Part shown: positions 10,605-22,330 of the stretch, in pieces
How the letters are laid out: each line of letters opens with the position of its first letter
Numbering within the stretch: the stretch's first letter is position 1
Assembly (NCBI RefSeq): GCF_029784135.1
Contig: NC_073746.1
Span: 228,669,882 to 228,733,881, forward strand
Source: Toxorhynchites rutilus septentrionalis
Taxonomy: Eukaryota > Arthropoda > Insecta > Diptera > Culicidae
Direction of reading: 5' to 3'
Length of the DNA stretch: 64,000 nucleotides
Notes under the pieces: model-generated
Database searches by the model: none
What the model was told of the DNA's origin: nothing
Seen by the model: only the letters and a program-made list of their open reading frames with translations
Made by a program: the position numbers and the translations under genes

Positions 10605-10835
10605 ACCAATAAAATATTATTTTTTTTACATAGAATGAACACATAAAGATGGGATGTACATCATTTTAAAGCTTAAACTTTCATGTTTTGGAATATTTTA
10701 ACGTACAATTTTTTTTCTTGGAGTGCGAAGATGAAGTGGACAAAAATATCGGGAAGAAATAAAAAATCGATTTCTTTCTGTTTGATTTTATGGACTGATA
10801 CTTTTTTGTCAACTAGTTCAAGAGCAAATCTAATT
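10605..10835 (+). repeat. Outer inverted-repeat arm, left
   Basis: This segment matches 13,665-13,897 in reverse complement with modest divergence. Shared landmarks are AAGATGGGATGTACATCATT, GTGGACAAAAAT and GATTTCTTTCTGTTT. The two arms are about 2.8 kb apart and bracket a MITE, a CTGAC-type repeat and the fold-back Tc1. A third partial copy lies at about 27,190-27,245. Confidence 0.75.
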
Positions 10836-10948
10836 AGCTTTATCGGCCAATTTTCATTTGATTCCTATAACGTTCCTGTATGACCTTTCATACAGAGATA
10901 TTGTTGTTTGAATGAATTCACCCTCCGTCTTAAATCATTAATTGTTCA

Positions 10949-11130
10949 ATAAATAATGATCGCATCGCAAATCGAAAATCAATTTTGATTTTTTTTGAAA
11001 TCGATGCAAAAAATTTAAACAATTTTTTTTCGTCAATTTTTTTTAAATATTTATTTTAATTATTTTTGTACAGAATTTATTGGAATTTTAAAAACTGCAT
11101 TTCGATTTGCGATGCGATAATTATTTATTT
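10949..11130. mobile_element. MITE-like element, about 182 bp
   Basis: The two ends are near-perfect inverted repeats of about 30 bp around ATCGCATCGCAAATCGAAA and its complement, enclosing a T/A-rich centre with no coding potential. The right end abuts the next repeat exactly (11131). A decayed copy of the right half occurs at about 26,960-27,045. The transposase superfamily is unknown. Confidence 0.7.
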
Positions 11131-11570
11131 ACTAGCTGACCTGGCAAACTTCGCCCCGCCCAAAATGTTTTTTTTATCAATACATTCAAACATTCACGTT
11201 TTCTTACTAAGCGATCCAATCGCTATCGCTATTGATTGATTGATCTTCTAGCTATCCCTTTACAATTTCCTTTTACTATATATTTTCTAGTACTTCTACC
11301 AAAACTCATTATTATACAGAATTATTTTCAGACACAATTCTCGTTCAAGATTCTTGAATCTAACAAATAACATATTTCTTCGTTACATGGAATACATCTT
11401 TGATAAATAAAATACAATAAAATGAAGACAGCTCAAATCTGACTATTCTTTTCTCGCGTTTTGCGCTTACCATCACATTTGGCGATTCATTTTTATTCAT
11501 ATTAGTTATGATTTTTTGGGAAAATGTGGAAATAATTGATTTTTCCAACCACAAATGGAAATGGCACACT
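11131..11570 (+). repeat. Dispersed repeat starting ACTAGCTGACCTGGCAAACT (copy 1)
   Basis: The repeat starts sharply with ACTAGCTGACCTGGCAAACT and proceeds through ATTCACGTTTTCTTACTAAGC, CAAAACTCATTATTATA and CAGACACAATTCTCGTTCAAG to a TTCGTTACATGGAATACAT end. Copies in the same orientation lie at about 13,898, 23,876 and 50,378. No coding capacity is seen. At 50.4 kb it runs straight into the ~145-bp tandem satellite, so the two may be parts of one element. Confidence 0.72.
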
Positions 11571-11938
11571 AACGAAAAAATATAAAAATCGGGTCTAATG
11601 CATTGCGATAAAGAACAAAACTACCACTTTTCACGAAAATTTGAGAATCACTATATCGGTTTGGTATGGAATGGATGTATAGTTAAATGATATAGGAGTG
11701 CGTTTTTCCACCTAAATATATTTTTCTAATTTCGAACAAAGAACAATTTCGCTAACGCAAACATTAAATGGACTAAAAACGCTTTTCAAGGTGCAATTGT
11801 AGAACATTTGGGAATTTAATTTTAAATAACCTTCAGAGTTTTCTGAAAACTTTCAATTGTCATGTTTTGTTGTTAAAAGGGTTGGTTGAGATATGTGTAA
11901 TATTTTTATGTGATTCTCATCTTCTTTCAGAGGATATA
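11571..11938. other. AT-rich spacer
   Basis: Between the dispersed repeat and the fold-back Tc1 I see no gene, RNA or repeat boundary. Confidence 0.4.
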
Positions 11939-12311
11939 CAGTGACTCAAATTCGTAATCGTACCCCACCATGCAGATCTCTTTTCCCTTCCCTTCGAAAA
12001 AGGTTTGTTATCTGTTTTCAGAATAATGGTTTTTATTTCTCTAAAAATGACGAATGTGTGTGCTAATGTATGAACATTGACTCAAACTCATAATCGTACG
12101 CTGGCTGAAATCTCAACTCGATTACGAAGGCGTTGGCCAATTTCCGAATTCCATCATTAGTATGGTATCCCTTATTCATTGCAATTATCTTTAGCTGTTT
12201 TTAGCCTTATCTACGAGTTTTTTGGTGTATTCGGAAGGAATATTTATCATTTTTTTCATTAAGTGGTTTTAAAAACAATGATTTCCAGTAATTTAATGGT
12301 TTCTGAATCTC

Positions 12312-12850
12312 CTACACAGATAACTTCCTTAGTTTTTTACTGGGATTGATGTGGGAAGATTGTGGAGGAATATCAATAACTTTTGAGTCATTGTAATGTA
12401 ACCATGTGCGAACTTCATATGTCTTGAGCTCTGGGTCATTGTCTTGGCAAAACTTGAATCCTCGATTCCACCTCATTTTGTTGACACTTTGCTTCATATT
12501 TTCCTTCAGGATGTTCATGTAAACATTCTGATCCAATACACCATTGATGATAATTAAATTGCTCATACATACACCCTCATACCATCCCTCCACCACCACC
12601 ATGTTTAAATGTTGCTTTCAGATTTTTTTACGTTTAATTCATCGTTGGCCTCCTCCATACGATAACCATCGGAGCCAAAAATATCAAATTTGGGCCCATC
12701 TATGGAAATAACATCTTACCAGTAAGACATTGATGTGTTTCATGCTGTTTGGAACAATCAAATTGGAGTTACTGTTTTTTTTGCTTAGAAACGGTTTATC
12801 CCTCTGTGCTCGGGCATTCAAGCTGCCATTCTTGGGCACATTACAAACTT
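12312..12850 (-). pseudogene. Tc1-like transposase remnant (left arm of fold-back)
   Basis: This is a DD34E-type Tc1 transposase fragment. In order on the minus strand: a decayed KNGSLNARAQRDKPFLSKKN stretch, an FDIFGSDGYRM-like segment with a shifted frame, then GVLDQNVYMNILKENMKQSVNKM, FKFCQDNDPELKTYEV (second catalytic Asp) and IDIPPQSSHINPSKKL. The family has Glu at the last catalytic position, 35 residues after the Asp; here Lys stands there. Stops and frameshifts separate the blocks. The N-terminal DNA-binding region is absent. The protein is dead. Confidence 0.85.
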
Positions 12851-12869
12851 TTTGATTGCTTAATTTGGT

Positions 12870-13030
12870 TTTTATCGATGGTGTAATGGATCAGAATGAG
12901 CTCCATGACCAAGAGCTCAAGACATATGAAGTTCGCACATGGTTACATTACAATGACTCAAAAGTTATTGATATTCCTCCACAATCTTCCGACATCAATT
13001 TCAGTGAAAAACTGAGGAAGTTATCTGTGT
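12870..13030 (+). pseudogene. Tc1-like transposase C-terminal duplicate (right arm)
   Basis: The plus strand encodes IDGVMDQNELHDQELKTYEVRTWLHYNDSKV followed by IDIPPQSSDINFSEKLRKLSV and a stop. It is the mirror copy of the C-terminus in the left arm. Compared with that copy, about 30 residues between DQN and the LKTYEV motif are deleted. The presumptive catalytic Glu is retained in SEKL, whereas the left arm has Lys there. It marks the right half of the fold-back structure. Confidence 0.78.
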
Positions 13031-13499
13031 AGGAAATTTAGAAACCATTAAATTACTGAAAGTAACGTTTTTAAAAATCACTTGATGCAAAATTGATGAA
13101 TATTCCTTCCGAATACACAAAAAAACTCGTAGATATGGGTAAAGACAGCTAGAACTAGTTGCAATGAACAAGGGATACCACACTAATGATGGAATTCGGA
13201 AATTGGCCAACCCTTTCGAAATCTAGGTGAGATTTCAACCAGCGTACGATTATGAGTTTGAGTCAATTTTCGTACATTAGCACACACATTCGCCATTTTT
13301 AGAGAAATAAAAACCATTATTCTGAAAACAAATAGCAAACCTTTTAACTCTCATATGACACTATGATTTTATCTAAATAGAATGTTCCGAAAGTTTGTTT
13401 TCGATTTTCAAAAGAAGGGAAAGAGATCTGCATGGTGGGGTACGATTACGGATTTGAGTCACTGTACATTACATTTCTCGTACTCTTAAACCCTGAAAT

Positions 13500-13650
13500 C
13501 CCAATTTTGGTTCCATTTTCTCTATAAATTATCCAGTTATGCAGAAATTTGTGTTTCGTTTGTATAGGTATAGACCTTTGAGGGGGGAGTATCGAGCTAC
13601 CATAGACATGTTTCGTACCCTCTATAAACCCCACATGCTAAATTAGGCTC
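13500..13650 (-). repeat. Single decayed monomer of the ~145-bp satellite
   Basis: The segment reads as TTATGCAGAAATTTGTGTTTC, GGGGGGAGTATCGAGCTACC and CCCACATGCTAAATTAGGCTCC. These are the landmarks of the satellite unit seen at 3.06-3.89 kb, in reverse orientation. Only one copy is present. Confidence 0.65.
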
Positions 13651-13664
13651 CGTATGCTCCGATT

Positions 13665-13897
13665 TGCTATTCAATTAGTTGGCAAAAATTGTTTTAGTCC
13701 ATAAACCATTGAAAAAAACAGAAAGAAATCAATTTGTTTTTTTCTTCTCGAAATTTTTGTCCACTACATCTACACACACCACAGTAAACATTTGTTCGTA
13801 AAATATTCCAAAATATTAGTATTTGAGCTTTAGAATGATGTACATCCCATCTTTATGCGTTCATTATATGTACAAAAAAATATATTGTATCGGTAAC
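13665..13897 (-). repeat. Outer inverted-repeat arm, right
   Basis: This is the reverse-complement partner of 10,605-10,835, with shared landmarks GAAAGAAATC, TTTTTGTCCACTAC and ATGATGTACATCCCATCTTT. It directly abuts the next dispersed repeat at 13,898. Confidence 0.75.
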
Positions 13898-14300
13898 TAG
13901 CCGACTCGGCGAAATTCGTCCCACTCAAAATTATTTCTTTGATATGAATTCTTTCGAACATTCACATTTTCTTAACGAGCGTACGTTCGCAAGGTCAATC
14001 GCAAAACTCTCCATTGATTGATCTCTACCATTTTCATTTGGTTCTTTACAATTTACATTGACTATAAATTTCTTATTACTCATAACAAAACTCGTCACAA
14101 TAATGTAAATTTATTTTCAGACATAATTTTCGCTCAAGATTTTTGATTCACTTGTAAAAATACAGAAAAGTAAATTTTCATTCATAATTTTTATTTTCCA
14201 CCTGAGAATCATTTTCTCTTCACACCAACGGAACACGAATCTTAATACCGGAAACGCGAAATCCAATTGAACAAACAACAATGTCATTGTGGAACATATG
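13898..14300 (+). repeat. Dispersed ACTAGC(T/C)GAC repeat (copy 2)
   Basis: It begins ACTAGCCGACTCGGCGAAAT and parallels the copy at 11,131: ATTCACATTTTCTTAACGAGC, AAACTCGTCACAATAATGT and CAGACATAATTTTCGCTCAAG follow in the same order and orientation. Divergence from copy 1 is considerable. Confidence 0.65.
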
Positions 14301-15270
14301 GGAATTATTTAGTGGTTTATTTCGCCTGAAAATCCATTTCCGCCTTCGAACAAAGATCAATTTCGATAGCGAAAACAATAATGAACACTTCGTAGTTGCT
14401 CTCCGTGATTGACCTAAACCACCGAAATTGCACAAGGAACACACTGAATGGTTTCGGTGATTCAAACTTTGAATAACTGATTACGACGCCAGCCACGTCC
14501 TTACAGTCACCAGGGGAAGGGAAGGAATGTTAGTATGATATTCGCTGCCGGAAGGGTCGCCTCTATAGCGAGTTTCCTTAGCGATTATCATGGATGGGAT
14601 AGTTGATGGTGGGAGTTTGTAGGTGTCAGTAATTAAACTTATTCTGAGCACAAATGCCTACTGCGGTTGTATACATTTTTAACGTAAATGGTAATCCTAA
14701 TTTTTTTGTGCGTTAAAAATTTTTCATGTTTGACCTCTTAATTTTGTTTTTTTTTTAATTTTTGTAAAAAAAAATCGGCACAAACATTTTGAACATCACA
14801 AGAAATTGGTAGTGAATCAGTACATTGATACTATTAGTGGCCGTTCATTATTATTGATCGTCAGTTCATACCTTCCAAAAAGTGTTTGAACCTTAAACAC
14901 GCTATAGTTTTTGCTGAAAAAACGTACATTAGAAATAAAAATCGATAACATTTTCTGGTTATGTTGAAACGTAGCTCTGTTTGTCTGTTTGCTTCAAATT
15001 GTAATATATGTGAACAATAATTACCAAGGTTGTCTGTAAAGGCCAGTAGAGCTTCCCCTATAATTCGCTTAACTCGGCCACCCCTCACACACATACTTAT
15101 GCAGCTTCAAATCATCCACCGTCCAGAATGCTCTTGCGGACGTTAGTGCTTGTGTCACTGGGTTATTTTTACCCACCGGCTTAAACACATTATTAGTAAA
15201 ATCTACTGCGCCACTAAAAACTTCCGATGAGTCACGTGAACCAACGAGTAACACGACATTAAGCTATTAC
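14301..15270. other. No recognisable gene
   Basis: The stretch is AT-rich, with a somewhat GC-richer patch at 14,390-14,590 of unknown nature. Open frames here lack family motifs. Confidence 0.4.
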
Positions 15271-15279
15271 TACCGGAAA

Positions 15280-16200
15280 CGAGTGCAACACGTTTGCTTC
15301 TATCTCGTTAAAGTCGTTGTTCGAAGTCGTTATCGTATTGATCATCACTCAAAATCGCTGTCGCGCTGATAGGTCATGAACTCATTTCACATTTTTTTGC
15401 TTACAAAACATTCGCTTCGTACAGGTTCGTTTCGGGATTGAGTCGAAGTTCAAGTTCGATTTCGCGAGGTCGCATTTGCACAAAACTAAAACGACTGGGA
15501 GAAGAAATCAGATTTAATAATTTACACTAAAACGATCGCGAGAAAAACACAAAATCGGTCGGATCGCGATGTCGAACTAAACTTTTCCTGCCAATTGCCT
15601 GAATGCCGCACAGCCAGAAAAAAGCGGGGGAATCGTCAATACAGAAAAAAATAAACGACGCCAAAATTCACTAGAAGACACTCACATTTGCTTTCAAGCA
15701 ACACATTCATGAGAAAAAAAAATACCGTCAACCTACCTGTTGGTTGTAGTCACATTAGCGGGAGAAAATTTCCGCAGATTTTCCTCGCACTTACACTTTA
15801 ACAGACAAGATTCGATCGCCGGTGGCTGCGGAACATCATCGTAAGTCAAGTTCAACTATTGACTCTCGAATTCCTCGTCGTTCGCGCGTTCATCTGGCGG
15901 ACATCACTCGGATGTGGACGTTTACGGATCAGAAGGAAGAAAAAACACGCAACGATATCCCCAGTCGGATGCGGCCAGTTCACTGCGGCTCGATAGGAGT
16001 TCACTCTCTCGGTGCTCTCGTGCACGCCGCCATAACGTTTTCGAGTTAGCCTCATGGCGGCTCTCGCTGGTTGGCGAGGAATGAAAATGCGAGCGGGAAT
16101 AATATTAATGAATTTCCCACACGAGAAAAGCATTACCGCACGACGACAGTCAAAGCTGAACAACCACCAACCATCGCCTTGTTTCCGATGGTCTTCGAGT
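15280..16200 (-). promoter_or_regulatory. GC-richer island; possible promoter or 5' exon of a minus-strand gene
   Basis: Composition changes abruptly from AT-rich flanks to a CpG-containing island with no transposon motifs. On the minus strand two donor-like sites occur: GTAAGT near 15,797 and AACAG/GTAGGT near 15,738. This would suit one or two untranslated first exons. No convincing TATA box or initiator was located and no conserved protein is encoded. Whether it belongs to the minus-strand exon at 6.3 kb is speculation. Confidence 0.25.
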
Positions 16201-19200
16201 CGACGTAACCTGTGTGATCAGTGGCAACAATAAGGATGGTATTCATCGGTTGCTAGCAATGGTTTTGATTTATTTAACCTGCTAAAGCGTGGTATGTACA
16301 AAACATTACGTAACGCTAAAAAGGTTGTTGGACCCCCTCCCTCCCATGTAACAATAAATAACGCAAGACAAACAAGACTCCCCTGAATACTCAAAATGTT
16401 TCGTTTCCAGTTTCGGGTCCCTGGTTTAATTTTTTCATCCAAGTTTTCCCTCATGATCATGATGAAGTATTCAACCTGCCAACTCACGGTAAAAAAAGAG
16501 CCATCCGTCGTTCAACTCGGTTGAAAGCACTGCGTCCTGGAGCATTTGTAGTAACGAATATGGCATCAATGTTCAATTGAATATAACTTGATTACTCATT
16601 GATGCCGAATATTCTCCGGACAACTTATGGAAACAGTTGTCGTGGGGATCTGGTAAGTAAGACAGCTAAACGGCTGTCATGAAGTGTAAAAAGTGTGAAG
16701 AGGGCTGATCTGCATTTTTCAAAATTGTTAAGGTTATGGACATCTTTACTTTACAAGTCTTTTATCTTTACAAGTGCTAGGGTAAATGATCTTGGTTTGT
16801 CCAATTTGGGGTGTTTTACGCAACTAGTAAATGCAAATCGATTTTTCTTCATGAAAATCACACATAATCGATACGAGTTTGGGTTTGTTGAAAAGCCCCA
16901 AGTCTCTAGTTGCTAATACTACCATAAGGTGTTGAAATTATTAATTTTTTATGTTTTTTAACGATTTTCCTTAAAGAAGAATTATGATCATAGATTGACC
17001 ACCTCTGATCATGGTTTGCCCAAAAAAATGATCATGGTTTGTCCGGTTTTAGAAATCTCCATTTTTGAATGGAAACATTCGAATTCACAAGTAGATGTTG
17101 CATTTATCATTCCTTGAGTTTACTCTCATCATATTGATTCTTTCATAATTTAGGCTTTCTTCAGAATATTGCCTTTTCTTGTGCATTTTAAAAGTGTTCA
17201 CCCCAACACACTCAACACAGAGAAACTTTATTTCTGCTATCCGCGAAGGACACAATAAACAAACTGCAGCGCGCCAAGCGGTTGCCATAGAAATCATGTG
17301 GACAAAACAACATTATTGAATTGAACAACTCATGATCAGAATTGAGTTCATTAAAATGCGGTAATTTAATGGTTTAGCTATGTAAATCCGATACAAATGG
17401 TGAGCAAGCATGATGTTTACAATATTTATAAGTGTTGTAATCCAGAAAAGGTCTGAATACATGCCAAATAATCATCTGGTGATCGATTAAAAGTTAGCTC
17501 GAATGAGGGGCGCATTGACACAAATAGAAGGTGTATTTTATAATCCTTTAAAACATGTGATTTCGTAAAAATATACTATCAAACTACTATAAATCATGTG
17601 AAAGGCAATTTCATTTATATGTTTCGAAACATTCGAAGGCCTTATTTGACACAGGAGCGCTGAATTAGAGCATTCAAAAAAGTGGGCAAACCATGATCAT
17701 ATTTTCGACTGGACAAACCAAAATCATTTACCTTACATATTTTGAATAACGAATCAGGTCTGCGAAAGGACAAGATGTGTGCCGCATTCTTAAACTTTTG
17801 ATTAAAACGCATTGAATCCGTTTGTTGAGAATAGAAGCAAGCAAAGGGATCGACATCCAAAATGGTTATAATATTGAATTCTTGAGATGAAAGAGGCATC
17901 TTATTATTCCGTCAACCGGCTAAACGATAACAGAAAAACATTATAAAATCTTTGTGTTTTAATGATGCTGTGCTACAGAACAACAAAAATCATTTACACC
18001 ATGATTCAGCTGAAATCTTTCTATACTATCAATGTTGTTATGGTGAAATAGGTTGAATTAAATTACGAACGCCACCATATCTGATTCCCTCCGAATTAAT
18101 TTTTTTCCCAACACTCAAAAACTAGTGGTGGTGGCCAAGACACGACAGCATTGTTGACATAGTACTGCGAAAAATTTCCGACGAAAACAAATATTATAAC
18201 AATTCAATTCAAGAACTCTTCCTTGCAAATTTTTGGTAGGTGACAAGCGCCGATACTTGCACTAAGGGGCGCAAAAAAAATTGCAAAGCAATACTAAGCA
18301 TATTTAAGCAGATTTTTAAATTATCACTCACATCAACACGTACTGTTCATAGCTCGCTATCTAGAACGAAGCTGAAACTTTGAAATTATTGAATATCTTG
18401 AAAGTTTTTCAGTGTTTCTTAGCAAAATCACATGTCCAACGCTCTTAAAAACATAATTTCTCCTAGAAATAATCCACAAATTATGCTATGCAGCAAACGG
18501 CAAAAGAAAATCCGAACCGAATCGATTGTGTGAAGTTGGTGGCGGTGACAGCAATTACTGTGGAACAATAAGTCATTTACGTTTTTTATTGTCATACAGC
18601 AAGCGATTAGGCGGCAGAGACAGCTAGGCTCTCCTAATGTCCGTTTTAAAGACCATTCATTTTTTTACTCAAGTTTAGTTTAGTTTTCAAAATTGGCCTT
18701 TCTTAAGGCTACTTGTGGATAAACTGAGAAAGTTTAATGCCTCTATAAATCAAAACATCATCATTAGCATGACCAGTATACAGGTTTACTTCCGGCAAAA
18801 AAAAAGAAAATCAATTTGCTTTGTATTATTTAGGATATTACTTAAGCATACATTGTTTCTCACTATCTACCTTTGGTAACAAATAAAATCAATTATGCTT
18901 AAGCCTAATTTTAATATACACAAATACTCTCCACCTATTGGTATCAAAACCGAAGTGGAACGTCCTATCTTTTCACTGAAGCCTCTTCCGGATTTGAGGA
19001 AGCAAAAAGTTTAAAAATGATCCAAATTGCTATGCGGTGTGATTTCTTTCATTCAAGTACCCCATCGACCATTCCGCTCTCAGACTTCGCGTCGGGAAAA
19101 ACCCCGTATTTGGAAATGCGTTGCTCGTTTGCTAAACCAGGAATATAATTAAATTTGAGACGAAGTAATTTTTATATGCGCCAAACAAACATCTCTTTTC

Positions 19201-20290
19201 TGCTTTGCTTCTGCGAGTCAGGAAAGCTCTGCCCTATGCTTGTTTTGTGCATATTCTGAAAATTCACGGTAACAAAATACAAACCAAGGTTAGCATTGAA
19301 TGTGCTTTTGCTGCCAGCCGATGACATGCATCAACCATGTTTATAGAGTTTAGTGATTTTAACAGTTCGTTCAAGGCGATTGAAACAATCGTTTGGGTCG
19401 ATAAGCAAAAAACATCACTATTAACATCACTTCACACACTGTATGTATTTATTTGTTTGAAGGTTTACATTAGAAAACTACGCAAATAATAAAAAAATAT
19501 ATATGTATCCAAGTGGTATGTGGTACGACCGATTATCTAATAGGAGATTTCTTTCCTGAACCTGATTCGAGATGGATGCTGGAAAGGTTCAGCGAACTTA
19601 TTCATTGATGACTGGACAACAAAATTAGGCAAGCTTTTGCTAAACACAAACATATCTCTGTTCTTCATGTGTCCTGAAAGATGGTATCCTAGAAATTCAA
19701 CGTCAATCATATTCCGTAAAATATTGTGGATAGCAACCGGCAATACTTTCGAGAAAAAAGAATCTTGTTATACCATGATGTATTAATAGTTTTAAGAAAA
19801 GAATATGAAATAGGCATCAATTCATATTGATGTTTACTAATGTGGAGTAGGTTTTACGATTATTATGGTGTTACAAATAGAAATTTATTTTAACTTCATA
19901 ATGGGATTAGGATTAAAAATTCAGATGTTTATAATGACTATCTATTGTGGTGCACAGCTTATATGCTTAGATTAGTTATTTTATTTTATGAAGCGATTTG
20001 ATTACTTGATGTTTCGTATCTGAGTAATTTGAGAAAAATTGTTTTCTGTTCTATATGTATATATGTACCATGGGTATCTTTGTACATTCCAGTAAGTGAG
20101 TTGTTGGCGAAATCAGGTTAATTATATTACTTTGTATTAGTTTATGACCCATCCATTGATATGCTAAACTATCGACGTCGGAAGTTCATACACTAGTATC
20201 AAATGTTACACATAAGAAATGTGAGCAACACAAATAGCTCTTCTATCATTCAGTTCAGAAATCAGTGACTACAAGAATTTTTATATTTCC
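16201..20290. other. AT-rich DNA without a recognisable gene
   Basis: About 4 kb read on both strands shows no family motif, RNA gene or sharp repeat boundary. The phrase GATCATGGTTTGTCC and variants recurs near 16,790, 17,010, 17,030 and 17,690, which suggests locally duplicated decayed repeat. The rest could be intron or intergenic. Confidence 0.4.
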
Positions 20291-20292
20291 TG

Positions 20293-20381
20293 TACACCCA
20301 GGTTTTTTTCACGCGGGGCATACTTACCTCGTAAAATAAAACCGCGTTAATTGGAAAATCCGCGTAAAAAACCTGGGTGTA
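20293..20381. mobile_element. Miniature inverted-repeat element, 89 bp
   Basis: The ends TACACCCAGGTTTTTTTCAC and the reverse complement of CGTAAAAAACCTGGGTGTA form an inverted repeat of about 20 bp with an additional GCGG/CCGC match inside. The whole unit can fold as a hairpin. It has no coding capacity. A TA target duplication is possible because the termini themselves read TA. Confidence 0.6.
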
Positions 20382-20639
20382 CTCAAACCGGTAGTGAGAG
20401 CACTGGATTTTTACAATTTCATTCATCGTTTTCCTACTAAAACGGCCACAATTGGGTTGGACTCTTATTGGATTTCATCTAAATGAATTCTACGACAATA
20501 ATACTATATGATAGATTTGTAATTTTGAAGTTCTTCGAATTTGCGTTTCCACACAAAAAGGTAAATCCAAAAATGAATACTCACATTGAAAGAATTTTCT
20601 GATGAACGTACGAAGTGATATCCATCGATAACTATCAGT

Positions 20640-21560
20640 TCAAAGCACTACTGCATATCAACCTGGCGCTGACTTTTGCTGGCATCGAACGAACGCGGGG
20701 GTGGCTTTAAGCACGGGCCATGAGTCGGCCGTGCGAGCAGCGAAAAACCGGAGCGCAAAGATGAGAAATGAACACTTTTCCCCACAATCTGTGAAACCCA
20801 CGCACTGTGTAATAATTCTTCACATGTTCCTCCACGAATGATCACGTTCAGCACCGCTAACACTGGCTTTGGCAGACACTCAATTTCGAACGAGGTTTGT
20901 TTTACCTCAAAAACAAAGTTTGCGCTTCTTTTATTAGCTGATATTCAAACGCCGAAGATGCGAACGATGGAAGTAAAACAATAACTAAGCACAGTGTCAA
21001 CCCAACTGAAGCATTTATTCAACAAGTGGGATCGGAGCGCACGCTCGGCGATACACAACACTGCAACACAAGACAAGACACACCGCAACACGTCCCGCCG
21101 TGAGGAAAGCAATCGAACGTTTGATGAATGAAGCCCAAGTTTCATTCATGAAAACAGATCCAGGCACCGCGAGGAAACATAAGAAAAAAAAGGAAAAAGT
21201 GCTGCGCCGGCAACGATGCTTCGTCCGTGCATCCACGCGGCGCACACCGGCACAAACACATACACATTCCATACGCCAACGGTTTTCCCATCGCAACGCC
21301 GTTGATATGATAGCGAAAGCTTTTACTGGCGATGCCATGTGCGAATCCACATCTTCGACCTGCGCGAAAAGTAACGAACTGTCTTATCAGCGTATCCGTC
21401 GGCATTTCAACTTGTCATTGCCGGAGTAGTCGAAGCGGTTTCGGAATCGTGCGGCTGCGGTAGGAAAATTGGGCTTTCTCGGCAGCCGCTGCATTGGATC
21501 ACGAGGCGTCTCCATCAAATGACAGCAGGAGTTTTCTCGGAACGGAATAGCAACCTATAC
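20640..21560. other. GC-richer island, nature unknown
   Basis: The segment has markedly higher GC and CpG than its flanks and overlapping open frames on both strands (for example about 21,015-21,430), none with a recognisable domain. It could be a promoter/untranslated exon region or an enhancer. I cannot tell its strand. Confidence 0.25.
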
Positions 21561-21979
21561 CAGCCGTGGAGTGATGTTCGTTATATTGGTTGAATTTCGT
21601 TTTCACATAAACTGCCTGTTGTTTGATTATTGCGAAATATATATTTTTCTTTAACTCGTCAGTTTTTCCGTAGAAAAGAACATTTGGCTTTTTGGATTTT
21701 GAATCGATGAAAATTAGTTATCATGCCTCGGTAGCACTTTCTCATGCTTGTAACGGCATAATATCAATAGTCAATCATTCAGGATACATGTACTTCACTT
21801 TGACTGCATGTGAATTTTCCGAATCCTTGTGTTAAATTGTAAAGCCAATCGACTCAATTAGAATATTCAATATAATAATACACAAAACATGGCAGTGAGA
21901 ACGAGTAATTGTTGACTGCACTTATCCAACGTATTATTAGACGCTGATGCATGAACACGTGTGCTGGTACTATGTCACT

Positions 21980-22330
21980 GCGAGATGAAGTGAGTGCTGT
22001 AGCCGGACTGAGGTTTGGAGCAATTTCACATCCTACTTATACCGCGGATCTTGCTATCTGTGACTTTCGTCTGTTTGATGTTAAAGGTTAGGGGAAAGCA
22101 GCTGTTATTTCCAAGCATGAGTGCATTACATTTCAGTCAATCCTCGTAATTATTGGAGAATCCCAAACGCAAAAAGCGTGGCTTCCATTTAGCGAGCCAC
22201 CAGTAACGAGGCTACGTTCGAATCGATTCGCAAAGGATAAAAAAATGCCGCCATGTGGGACTACTTTTGATATGCAGGCTACTTCCATTTTAATTTGTCA
22301 ATGTTTCCTAATAATTTAATGTAATATTTT
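21980..22330 (+). pseudogene. Ancient mariner-type transposase relic
   Basis: At about 22,025-22,095 the plus strand encodes HPTYTADLAICDFRLFDVK, a decayed form of the third-Asp motif of DD34D transposases (HP-Y-PDLAP-D--LF). Downstream about 22,165-22,280 continues with a SEPPVTRLRSNRFAKDKKM-like segment in another frame. Stops and frame changes are frequent and no TIRs are visible. It is much older than the two larger mariners. Confidence 0.5.

Larger units (their letters stand above)
11939..13464. mobile_element. Fold-back Tc1-like derivative, 1,526 bp
   Basis: Ends are inverted repeats CAGTGACTCAAATTCGTAAT / its complement, flanked by TA on both sides (11937-11938, 13465-13466), the Tc1 signature. 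The inverted similarity is not limited to the TIRs: it runs about 500 bp inward. The left arm carries the 3' half of a transposase on the minus strand, and the right arm carries the same 3' half on the plus strand, both pointing outward. Both termini therefore appear to derive from the same (3') end of the parent. The right arm has an internal deletion between its VMDQN and LHDQELKTYEV motifs. Arms differ at scattered positions, so the rearrangement is not recent. Confidence 0.85.
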
